Origin: Candidatus Bipolaricaulota bacterium
Lineage (GTDB): Bacteria > Bipolaricaulota > Bipolaricaulia > Bipolaricaulales > Bipolaricaulaceae
Assembly (NCBI GenBank): GCA_015661965.1
Contig: DQVA01000201.1
Span: forward strand, 1 to 10,863
DNA: 10,863 nt
Direction of reading: 5' to 3'
How positions within the stretch are numbered: the first letter of the stretch is position 1; the number at the start of each line of letters is the position of its first letter. The notes under the pieces are model-generated. The model did not search any database and was not told the DNA's origin. It worked only from the letters and a program-made list of their open reading frames with translations. This document shows positions 1-6,149 of the stretch, piece by piece. A program made the translations under genes and the position numbers.

Positions 1-17
1 CCTCGCTTCGCTACCAT

Positions 18-56
18 GTAAAACGTATACGGTAAACGTTTACCGTAAACGGTTCA
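18..56. promoter_or_regulatory. LacI-family operator cluster upstream of the regulator gene
   Basis: The core is a perfect 20-bp palindrome at 28-47, TACGGTAAACGTTTACCGTA, centred on CG at 37/38. This is the CG-centred, A/T-flanked form typical of LacI/GalR-family operators. Two weaker copies flank it, also CG-centred: one at 18-30 (GTAAAACGTATAC, centre 24/25) and one at 45-56 (GTAAAC perfect left half, centre 50/51). The three centres are exactly 13 bp apart. The cluster ends just before the LacI-type ATG at 60, so autoregulation and control of the downstream operon are likely. The palindrome and spacing are seen directly; binding by the adjacent regulator is inferred. I see no convincing -35/-10 pair in the 59 bases available, and the promoter may lie partly upstream of the window. 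Confidence 0.72.
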
Positions 57-59
57 GCA

Positions 60-1055
60 ATGGCGACCATCCGGGATGTGGCGCAGCGGGCCGGGGTGTC
101 GGTGGCAACCGTGTCCCACGTGATCAACGGGACCCGCAAGGTGGCCCCGGAGACCGCTGCCCGGGTGCGGCGGGCGATGGAGGAGCTCGACTACCACCCC
201 AACGCTGTGGCCCGTTCCCTCCGCACCAGGAAAACCCAGGCCATCGGCGTGGTGGTGTCAGACATCACCAACCCCTTCTTCGCCACCTTGGTGCGGGGGG
301 CGGAGGACGCGGCCATCGAGGCCGGCTACTCCCTGATCGTCTGCAACAGCGACGAGACTCCGGAGAAGGAGGACCTGTACGTGCGCCTCCTATGGCGCCG
401 ACGGATGGACGGCCTGCTCATCGCCCCGGTCCGGGACGGGGCTAGCTCCGCCGTACAGGAGCTCGCCCGCAGGCAGATGCCGTTCGTGTTCATCGACCGG
501 AAGGCCAAGGGGGTGGAGGCCGACGCGGTCCTATCGGACAACGTGGGCGGGGCATACCTGGCCACGCAGCACCTCATCGAGCGCGGACACAAACGGATCG
601 GGATCGTGCTGGGGATCCCTGGGGCTACCACAACTGAGGAACGTCTGGCTGGCTATCGCCGCGCCCTGGAGGAGGCCGGGGTCCCGCTGGCGGAGGACCT
701 GGTGGTCTGGGGCGGCTATCGGGTGGCGGGGGGGCGCCGGGCCACGGCCAAGCTCCTCTCCCTGTCGGATCCCCCCACCGCGATCTTCAGCACCAACAAC
801 CTGATGACGGTAGGGGTGCTCAAGGAACTGTTCCACAGGAAGGTTCGCATTCCGAAGGACGTGGCGGTGGTGGGGTTCGACGACCTGGAGTGGGCGGAGA
901 TGGCCAATCCACCCCTTACCACCGTGGCCCAGCAACCATACGAGATAGGGCATCGGGCCCTTGCACTCCTATTGGAACAGCTTTCCGGGGAGTGTGAATC
1001 GCCTGCTAGAGAGGTGCGGATTCCTGTGGTGTTGAAGCTAAGGGGCTCGGCATGA
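60..1055 (+). CDS. LacI/GalR-family transcriptional regulator
   Basis: 331 aa, the usual length for the family. The N-terminus has the classic LacI helix-turn-helix (residues 3-25, TIRDVAQRAGVSVATVSHVINGT), followed by the hinge region (about 48-58, PNAVARSLRTR) that contacts the operator minor groove. Residues from about 60 form the type I periplasmic-binding-protein-like sensor domain, with the family motifs SDITNPFF (67-74), FIDRK and VVGFDDLEWA. It is expected to be a cytoplasmic repressor released or activated by a sugar or sugar-phosphate ligand. A palindromic operator lies just upstream and transporter and catabolic genes follow, so it is the likely local regulator. ATG at 60 is the only usable start, because an in-frame stop lies at 33-35. 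No SD sequence is visible before it, so a leaderless or short-leader transcript is possible. Its stop overlaps the next start (ATGA). The effector cannot be inferred. Confidence 0.93.
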   Translation: MATIRDVAQRAGVSVATVSHVINGTRKVAPETAARVRRAMEELDYHPNAVARSLRTRKTQAIGVVVSDITNPFFATLVRGAEDAAIEAGYSLIVCNSDETPEKEDLYVRLLWRRRMDGLLIAPVRDGASSAVQELARRQMPFVFIDRKAKGVEADAVLSDNVGGAYLATQHLIERGHKRIGIVLGIPGATTTEERLAGYRRALEEAGVPLAEDLVVWGGYRVAGGRRATAKLLSLSDPPTAIFSTNNLMTVGVLKELFHRKVRIPKDVAVVGFDDLEWAEMANPPLTTVAQQPYEIGHRALALLLEQLSGECESPAREVRIPVVLKLRGSA

Positions 1056-1969
1056 ACCTGGGGTCGTTCACGGGGGTTTGGGTGGCCATGATCACCCCCT
1101 GGGACCGAGGGGCCGGCCAGCTCAAGCGGGAGGCCATCCCGAGGCTGGTTGACCGGTTCGATGCCGCCGGAGTGAGAGGCCTGTTCCTCTTGGGCACCAC
1201 CGGGGAGGGGACGTTGCTGCCTTCCCAGGCGAGGATGGCATTCACAGAAGCGGTGCTCAAGGCGGCCCGGGGGACAATGCCGGTAATCGTCCACGTCGGC
1301 CATGATCGGCCGGAGGCTGCCCTAGAGCTGGCCGGCCATGCAGCCGAAGCAGGTGCTACAGCAGTGGCGGTCGCTCCCCCTTGTCGCTACCGGCTTAGTT
1401 TCGATGAGCTTTTGGCCCACTATCTGAAGTTGGCTGAAGGGCTGAGCGGAACCCCGCTTTTTTTGTACGATATTCCCGCTACTACCGGTAACCCCCTCGG
1501 TGCCAATCTCCTCCGCGAGTTGGCAGAGAAAGCCCCCAACGTGGCGGGGGCGAAGGTGAGCCGTGAGGACTGGGTGGCCTGGGAAGAATACCTAGAACTC
1601 AGGGAGAAGTTGGCACTGCTGGTGGGGACCGACGAGCTCGCGTTTCCCCTGCTCACATTGGGGGCCTGCGGCCTCGTCTCCAGCTGTGCCAACATCTCTC
1701 CGGAGCTTTACGTAAGCCTGTTTAAGGCAGCACAGACTGGAAAGGCAGCCCGGGCTGCCGTCCTGCAGCGGCTGGTGATTCGGCTGTGTCGGCTGACCCG
1801 GCGAGGTCGGGTGTCCTTCATTAAGGAAGCCCTCAACGCCTTGGGCCAGGACGTGGGAGAGCCGGTGCCCCCCCTCCGCCCGCTGGCCGCGGAGGAGCAG
1901 GAGGCGTTCATCCTCGAGCTCCTCGCCCTGGTGTCCGAGGCCGAAAAGACGTGTGAGGAAGGGAGGTGA
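1052..1969 (+). CDS. DHDPS/N-acetylneuraminate lyase-family class I aldolase, substrate unknown
   Basis: 305 aa, normal length for this (beta/alpha)8 Schiff-base lyase family. Visible family residues are the substrate-carboxylate loop GTTGE (48-52), the catalytic Tyr139 in LYDIPATTG, the Schiff-base Lys168 in GAKVSRED, and GTDELAFPLLTLGACGLVS (192-210). Members condense or cleave pyruvate with aldehydes in the cytoplasm. It is probably not true dihydrodipicolinate synthase: the Arg of DapA's YNxPxRTG motif, which binds the aspartate-semialdehyde carboxylate, is Thr144 here. It also lacks the YNIPALSG/KFTS patterns of sialic acid lyase. In this setting a 2-keto-3-deoxy sugar acid or related substrate is plausible but unproven. 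AAGGGG at 1040-1045 is the SD and the start overlaps the lacI stop by 4 bp, indicating translational coupling. The stretch around 1380-1500 is less GC-rich than its neighbours and contains a run of seven T's. Confidence 0.85.
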   Translation: MNLGSFTGVWVAMITPWDRGAGQLKREAIPRLVDRFDAAGVRGLFLLGTTGEGTLLPSQARMAFTEAVLKAARGTMPVIVHVGHDRPEAALELAGHAAEAGATAVAVAPPCRYRLSFDELLAHYLKLAEGLSGTPLFLYDIPATTGNPLGANLLRELAEKAPNVAGAKVSREDWVAWEEYLELREKLALLVGTDELAFPLLTLGACGLVSSCANISPELYVSLFKAAQTGKAARAAVLQRLVIRLCRLTRRGRVSFIKEALNALGQDVGEPVPPLRPLAAEEQEAFILELLALVSEAEKTCEEGR

Positions 1970-2043
1970 TGTAGGGAGGTAAAACGCAATTCGGTTTGGC
2001 GCACAAGATTTCGCGGGTAAAACGAACTCGGGAGGTGGATTGC
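1970..2043 (+). promoter_or_regulatory. Leader of the binding-protein gene with repeated SD-like and GTAAAACG elements
   Basis: This is the longest untranslated gap between genes in the + strand operon. GGGAGGT occurs three times, at 1961-1967 (inside the end of the preceding gene), 1974-1980 and 2030-2036. The last lies 7 nt before the ATG at 2044 and is the functional SD. GTAAAACG occurs at 1979-1986 and 2017-2024, the same octamer that is found at 18-25 in the operon leader. An internal promoter is possible (TTGGCG 1996-2001, 16-bp spacer, TAAAAC 2018-2023, each 4 of 6 matches), but that is weak. The repeats are seen directly; any regulatory role is inferred. Confidence 0.35.
1979..2031 (+). 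repeat. Imperfect 15-16 bp direct repeat, two copies
   Basis: Copy 1 is GTAAAACGCAATTCGG (1979-1994) and copy 2 is GTAAAACGAACTCGG (2017-2031). They differ by one gap and one substitution, and their starts are 38 bp apart. Copy 2 runs into the SD of the binding-protein gene. The pair could be a small local duplication, or half-sites for a regulator. Neither copy is palindromic like the operator at 28-47. Confidence 0.5.
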
Positions 2044-3303
2044 ATGCGCAGGTGGTGGATTCTGGCAGTGCTAGGTGTGGCCCTGTTGGGGCTTCAGGTG
2101 TGGGCGGCTGACCCGATCAAGCTCACTTTCCAGACCCTGTTCCACGAGGCGGACGCGCAGGCCATGGAACAGATCATCAACATGTTCAACGAGACCCACG
2201 CTGACATCCAGGTGGAGCTCATCCAGGGAGGCTGGACCCAGTACTACGCTCAGCTTCGCCTGTCCGTGATCTCCGGCGAGCCGCCCCAGTTGGGGGTTTG
2301 CCATACCAACAAACTGGTGGAGATGGCGGACTATCTCACGCCCTTGGATGCCTCCCCGGTGGGCAACCTGTTGGAGATGGCCGGGATAGAGCCGGACAAC
2401 TACGTGGGGGCCAACTGGGCGGCCGGTGAACTGGGCGGCCACCACTACCTCATCCCCTTGGACACCCACGGCTGGGGCTTGTGGTACAACAAAGATATCT
2501 TCGCCGAGGTCGACCTGGATCCGGACAACCCGCCGCAGACTCTGGCCGAGTTCATCGACGCTTGTGAGAGGATAAAGGCGGCCGGCTACTACGCGTTCCA
2601 CCCCGCCGAGGACTCCGCTCCCCGGAAGCTCCGCCGGATTTGGTACGTGTTCTTCTGGCAGATGGGCGGCGAGCTGTTCGATCAGGACTACAGCCATGCC
2701 ACCTTCAACAACCCCAAGGGGCTCCTCGCCCTCCAGTTCCTGGTGGACATCTTCAACGACTTCGGTTGGAACGAGCCCGGCACCAATGGCTACAGTCAGT
2801 TCGCGGCCGGGGAGCTGGGGATGCTGGTGGCCGGGAACTGGTATTACGGCACCGCGGTGGGGAGCGGGGTCAACTGGGGTTACGCCCCCATGCCCAGCTT
2901 CTTCGGCGTCCCCTATACCTGGGGGAACAGCCACCAGCTGGTGATCCCGGTCCAGCCCGCCGGCACCTCCGAGGATGTCTACCTGGCGGCCATGGAGGTG
3001 TTGAAGTTCATCTCGGAGAACTCCCACATCTGGACCATGTACGGCGGCCACATCACCGCCTACAAGCCCGAGGCCGAGAACCCCGAGCTACTGGCGTCTG
3101 AATACTGGACCAAGTCCGGTCAGTGGCTGAACGAGATGGCCCAAAGGGGACTGGTCCACTTCCCCATCAACCATCCCAAGGGCTCGGAGCTTGAGCACGC
3201 CATTCAGGCTCAGATCGAGCTGGCGGTGAACGGGCAGATCTCCCCCCAGGAGGCCCTGGACAGGGCCGAGGAGGATTGTAACCGGATCCTCAGCGGCGGC
3301 TGA
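2044..3303 (+). CDS. Carbohydrate ABC transporter substrate-binding protein (CUT1 family)
   Basis: 419 aa, typical for family 1 extracellular solute-binding proteins. It captures the sugar outside the membrane and delivers it to the two permeases encoded next. The N-terminus MRRWWILAVLGVALLGLQVWA is a Sec signal peptide with likely cleavage after Ala21. There is no lipobox cysteine, so the mature protein is probably periplasmic and soluble. Family landmarks are WYNKDIFAEVDLDPDNPPQTLAEF (about 147-170), where the WYNKDIF and PPxT-EF elements are typical, and GELGMLVAGNW (257-267). The many Trp and Tyr residues in the second half fit a carbohydrate-stacking pocket. I chose ATG 2044 because GGGAGGT at 2030-2036 is ideally placed and a proper signal peptide follows. 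An in-frame TTG at 1996 would bury it behind 16 extra residues. The ligand class beyond carbohydrate is not readable. Confidence 0.93.
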   Translation: MRRWWILAVLGVALLGLQVWAADPIKLTFQTLFHEADAQAMEQIINMFNETHADIQVELIQGGWTQYYAQLRLSVISGEPPQLGVCHTNKLVEMADYLTPLDASPVGNLLEMAGIEPDNYVGANWAAGELGGHHYLIPLDTHGWGLWYNKDIFAEVDLDPDNPPQTLAEFIDACERIKAAGYYAFHPAEDSAPRKLRRIWYVFFWQMGGELFDQDYSHATFNNPKGLLALQFLVDIFNDFGWNEPGTNGYSQFAAGELGMLVAGNWYYGTAVGSGVNWGYAPMPSFFGVPYTWGNSHQLVIPVQPAGTSEDVYLAAMEVLKFISENSHIWTMYGGHITAYKPEAENPELLASEYWTKSGQWLNEMAQRGLVHFPINHPKGSELEHAIQAQIELAVNGQISPQEALDRAEEDCNRILSGG

Positions 3304-3312
3304 TGTCGAACA

Positions 3313-3344
3313 GGGGGGCGGGGAACGGCTCCCCGCCCCCTTTT
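3313..3344 (+). terminator. Rho-independent terminator-like hairpin inside the operon (attenuating)
   Basis: GGGGGCGGGG at 3314-3323 pairs perfectly with CCCCGCCCCC at 3331-3340. A closing A3324-T3330 pair and the 5-nt loop ACGGC give an 11-bp stem, followed directly by TTTT (3341-3344). The stem begins 10 nt after the binding-protein stop and ends just before the permease ATG at 3350. This is the usual layout for making more binding protein than permease, by partial termination or by protecting the upstream mRNA 3' end, as known for malE-malF-type operons. The T tract is short, so read-through is expected. It also leaves the permease gene without a recognisable SD. Confidence 0.75.
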
Positions 3345-3349
3345 AAGCC

Positions 3350-4252
3350 ATGTTCAGGAGACTCGGTCGTTTCCTCTATCGCCACCAGGGGCTGGAAGGA
3401 GTCCTGTACGTGGTCCCGTTCTTGGGGCTGTGGGGGGTGTTCCTGGCCTGGCCGGTGGCTTACGGCGTGTACATCAGCTTGTTCGACTGGAACCCGCTCA
3501 AGGGGTCCAAGTTCGTGGGGCTGGCCAACTATATCCAGCTCTTCCACGAGGAGCGTTTTTGGAATGCCTTCGCCAACACGTTTAAGTTCGCCGGGATGAC
3601 CATTCCCCTCATCATCGGGCTCGGTTTCGTGTTCGCCCTCATGATCTGGGGCTGGGGACGTTCCCGTCGGGGCATGGCACTGATCCAGTCGGTGTTGTTC
3701 TTCCCCTACCTCCTCACCGTTTCCATCGTGGCCATCACCTGGAAGTGGCTGTTGGACAGGGATTTCGGGCTCCTCCAGCATACGCTGAACCGGATCTTCC
3801 CCTCGGCCCCGGTGTTCCTCACCGAGCCCGCCTGGGCGCTGCCGGCCATCGCCTTCGCCACCGCTTGGTGGCTGGCCGGCTACCGGATGGTGGTACTCCA
3901 GGCGGGGCTGGAGGAGATACCGAGGGAGCTGTTCGAATCGGCCGCCATCGATGGGGCCCGGGCCAGACACCAGTTCCTCCATATCATCCTGCCGTTGATT
4001 AAGCCCCCGCTGCTCTTCACGCTGGTGCTCACCATCATCTCCGCCTTCCGCACCTTCGGCCAGGTGCTGATGATGACCGAGGGCGGGCCGGGGCGGTCCT
4101 CAGAGGTGCTGGCCCTCTACCTCTACTGGGTGGGATTCGACTACTTCCAAGTGGGCAAGGCCGCCGCCGCCGGGGTGGTGCTGCTGGTGCTGATACTCAT
4201 CCTGACCTTGATCGGGGTGCGCATGCTGGGGCTTAAGTCTGAGCTACAATGA
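3350..4252 (+). CDS. Sugar ABC transporter permease, MalF/UgpA type (CUT1)
   Basis: 300 aa hydrophobic inner-membrane protein with about six transmembrane segments; clear ones lie near residues 18-42, 80-100, 110-131, 162-184, 222-242 and 272-294. The cytoplasmic EAA loop, which docks the ATPase, is at about 193-215 (ELFESAAIDGARARHQFLHIILP). The N-terminus, with the LFDWNPLKG and FVGLANYIQLF signatures, is typical of UgpA/MalF-type subunits. It forms the translocation channel with the next gene product, whose start overlaps this stop by 4 bp (ATGA). The ATG at 3350 gives a short basic N-terminus (MFRRLGRFLYRH). No SD is visible because the preceding bases are the hairpin arm and TTTTAAGCC, and no better in-frame start exists nearby. 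Confidence 0.93.
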   Translation: MFRRLGRFLYRHQGLEGVLYVVPFLGLWGVFLAWPVAYGVYISLFDWNPLKGSKFVGLANYIQLFHEERFWNAFANTFKFAGMTIPLIIGLGFVFALMIWGWGRSRRGMALIQSVLFFPYLLTVSIVAITWKWLLDRDFGLLQHTLNRIFPSAPVFLTEPAWALPAIAFATAWWLAGYRMVVLQAGLEEIPRELFESAAIDGARARHQFLHIILPLIKPPLLFTLVLTIISAFRTFGQVLMMTEGGPGRSSEVLALYLYWVGFDYFQVGKAAAAGVVLLVLILILTLIGVRMLGLKSELQ

Positions 4253-5082
4253 ACTGGCAAAAGGGTTTAAAGCGGATCTTGCCCTACCTCGTGATGTACG
4301 GGATCGCTTTCCTGTGGGTGATCCCCATCCTGTGGATGGCCGACACCGCCTTCAAACCGGAAAGAGAGATCTTCCACATCCCCCCCAAATGGATCCCCTC
4401 TCACTTCACACTGGACCACGTACGGAGGCTGTTCTCGGAGTGGCCGTTTTTGAGGTGGCTGCTCAACAGCCTCATAGTCTCCACCTCTGTCACCTTAGGA
4501 TCCCTGATCGTCTCGACATTGGCCGCCTTCTCCTTCGCCCGGCTCAAGTGGAGGGGCAGGGACGTGCTTTTCATGATCCTGCTCGTGTTCATGCTGCTCC
4601 CTTGGCAGGTGAACGTGATCCCCTTGTTCTTCACCATGACCAAGTTCCGTTTCCTCAACACCTATCAAGGTGTGGCTCTACCCATGATGGCGATGCCCAT
4701 CGGGGTGTTCCTGCTCAGACAGTTTTTCATCAACATCCCCCAAGACCTGGAGGACGCCGCCCGAATCGATGGCTGTTCCAGCTTCGGGGTGCTGATGCGG
4801 GTCATCATCCCCATATCCCGGCCGGTTTTCGCCGCTTTCGGGGTCTACATGTTCAACTTCGCGTGGAACGAGTTCTTCTGGTCCATGATCTGTCTCAGGA
4901 AGGCCAATATGGTCACCTTGCCAGTGGGGCTTAAGCTGCTTCAGGGGGCGTTCGAGATCGATTATGGGCTCATCCTGGCGGGGGCGTTCGTAGCCTCGCT
5001 TCCCTCCCTGGCGGTGTTCCTCATCCTCCGCAAGCAGATCATTCGGGGGTTCACGTTGGCCGGTTCGGGGATGAAAGGGTAG
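4249..5082 (+). CDS. Sugar ABC transporter permease, MalG/UgpE type (CUT1)
   Basis: 277 aa inner-membrane protein and second half of the sugar channel. Six membrane segments are apparent (about 12-31, 72-97, 107-130, 140-160, 192-212 and 241-261). The EAA loop sits at about 166-188 (DLEDAARIDGCSSFGVLMRVIIP). The N-terminal PILWMADTAFKPEREIF and the C-terminal RGFTLAGSGMKG are hallmarks of MalG/UgpE-like subunits. The start codon lies within the previous stop (ATGA) with no good SD, so it depends on translational coupling. No ATP-binding subunit follows, unlike mal or ugp operons. A shared MsmK/UgpC-like ATPase elsewhere in the genome would be needed, as is common for CUT1 systems. Confidence 0.94.
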   Translation: MNWQKGLKRILPYLVMYGIAFLWVIPILWMADTAFKPEREIFHIPPKWIPSHFTLDHVRRLFSEWPFLRWLLNSLIVSTSVTLGSLIVSTLAAFSFARLKWRGRDVLFMILLVFMLLPWQVNVIPLFFTMTKFRFLNTYQGVALPMMAMPIGVFLLRQFFINIPQDLEDAARIDGCSSFGVLMRVIIPISRPVFAAFGVYMFNFAWNEFFWSMICLRKANMVTLPVGLKLLQGAFEIDYGLILAGAFVASLPSLAVFLILRKQIIRGFTLAGSGMKG

Positions 5083-5088
5083 CCGGTG

Positions 5089-6126
5089 ATGGTCGGAGGG
5101 GCAATTAAGCGATTTTGTATCCTCCCGTCCCCAGCCTACCCCCGCTGCCATGCCTCCAGCATCTGCGAGCTCGCCGACGGTACGCTGCTGGCCTGCTGTT
5201 ACGCTGGGGAACGGGAGGGGGCCCCGGACTCGGTGGTGCTCGGCACCCGACTCGGGCCGGGGAGCGGGGGGTGGGAGCAGCCAGAGGTGTGGGTAGAGGT
5301 GGCCCGGCGGGCACCGGCCAATCCCCGGGTGTTTCCCGGCCCCAGCGGGGAGCTATGGCTGTTGATGGGCATAAACTACGGCCGTTGGTGTAGTGGTGAT
5401 ACCTACCTGTTCCTCAAGCGCAGCCGGGACGGGGGACGGAGCTGGACGGACTTGGAGCTGCTCGTGGAGAGGAAGGGCCTGCTGGGCCGTAATCGCCCCT
5501 TCCATAAAGGGATGGTCTGGCTCATCCCCACCGAGTGGGAGGCCACCTGGAGCGCTGCCTTCCTCCGCTCGGAGGATGGGGGAGAAAGCTGGGAGGTGGT
5601 GGGGGATCTAGGGAAAGAAGCCGAGGCCCATCTCATCCAGCCAGCGGTGGTGGAGCTCGCCGACGGCCGACTGATGGCCTACATGCGCAGCCAAGAGGGG
5701 TTCATCTATCGGAGTTACTCCCACGATCTGGGAGCCACGTGGAGCGTCCCCGAGCCCACTGAGCTCCCGAACAACAACAGCGGCCTAGAGCTGTTGCGGC
5801 TGCAGTCGGGACTATTGGCGCTGATCTACAACCCCACCGGGGTGAGAGAGCTGCCGCGGGAGTTGGGAGATGGTTGGCCCGCGGTAATGCCCACCGGGTT
5901 CTCCCGATGGGGACCCCGCACCCCGCTGTGGATCTCGTTCTCGGCCGATGAAGGCGAAACTTGGCCTTGGACGCTGACCCTAGAGGAGGGGCCGGGGGAG
6001 TTCAGCTATCCCGCTGCCGTCCAAGCGAAGGATGGCACTCTGCACGTCACCTATACCTACAATCGGGTAGCCATCCGACATGTATCCATCCCCGAGGAGG
6101 CGATCGTGGCGCTCTGTCGGCGCTGA
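5089..6126 (+). CDS. Asp-box (BNR) beta-propeller protein of the sialidase superfamily, probably an intracellular glycosidase-like enzyme
   Basis: 345 aa from the ATG; a GTG at 5086 is equally possible, with AAAGGG at 5074-5079 serving either. Four Asp boxes (S-x-D-x-G-x-x-W) are visible: SRDGGRSW 112-119, SEDGGESW 161-168, SHDLGATW 211-218 and SADEGETW 285-292. They indicate a six-bladed sialidase-like propeller of the BNR_2 type. Other family landmarks are CHASSICELADGTLL (20-34), IQPAVVELADGRLMAYMRS (183-201), LPNNNSGLELL (226-236), SYPAAVQAKDGTLHVTYT (306-323) and a late arginine in VAIRHVSI. There is no signal peptide, so it should act in the cytoplasm. The FRIP arginine motif of true sialidases is absent, so sialidase activity is doubtful. 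Its place behind a sugar importer suggests cleavage of an imported glycoside; a lyase or non-catalytic sugar-binding role is also possible. Confidence 0.82.
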   Translation: MVGGAIKRFCILPSPAYPRCHASSICELADGTLLACCYAGEREGAPDSVVLGTRLGPGSGGWEQPEVWVEVARRAPANPRVFPGPSGELWLLMGINYGRWCSGDTYLFLKRSRDGGRSWTDLELLVERKGLLGRNRPFHKGMVWLIPTEWEATWSAAFLRSEDGGESWEVVGDLGKEAEAHLIQPAVVELADGRLMAYMRSQEGFIYRSYSHDLGATWSVPEPTELPNNNSGLELLRLQSGLLALIYNPTGVRELPRELGDGWPAVMPTGFSRWGPRTPLWISFSADEGETWPWTLTLEEGPGEFSYPAAVQAKDGTLHVTYTYNRVAIRHVSIPEEAIVALCRR

Positions 6127-6149
6127 GGAAGGCCAGGAAAGGAGCGGAT

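Noticed and set aside
1458..1464. Run of seven T's in the lyase gene as a programmed frameshift site
   Set aside because: The zero frame continues through it with intact family motifs, and no meaningful alternative frame or downstream stimulator is seen.
1052..1969. Calling the lyase DapA or NanA
   Set aside because: The DapA carboxylate-binding Arg of YNxPxRTG is Thr here, and NanA's YNIPALSG and KFTS patterns are absent. Only the superfamily is supported.
1996..2043. TTG start for the binding-protein gene
   Set aside because: No SD is properly spaced for it, and it would put 16 charged residues ahead of a normal signal peptide that starts at ATG 2044 after GGGAGGT.
5086..5088. GTG as start of the Asp-box gene
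   Set aside because: It is possible, but the adjacent ATG at 5089 is equally served by AAAGGG and is the more usual codon. The difference is one residue.
1052..6126. Sialic acid catabolism locus, from the lyase plus sialidase-like pair
   Set aside because: There is no NanE, NanK or NagA/B, the Asp-box protein has no signal peptide and no FRIP motif, and the isomerase-kinase pair does not fit sialic acid use.
5961..6149. Longer start for the isomerase frame
   Set aside because: It would overlap the Asp-box gene by over 160 bp in another frame, while ATG 6150 has a strong SD and a sensible family N-terminus.
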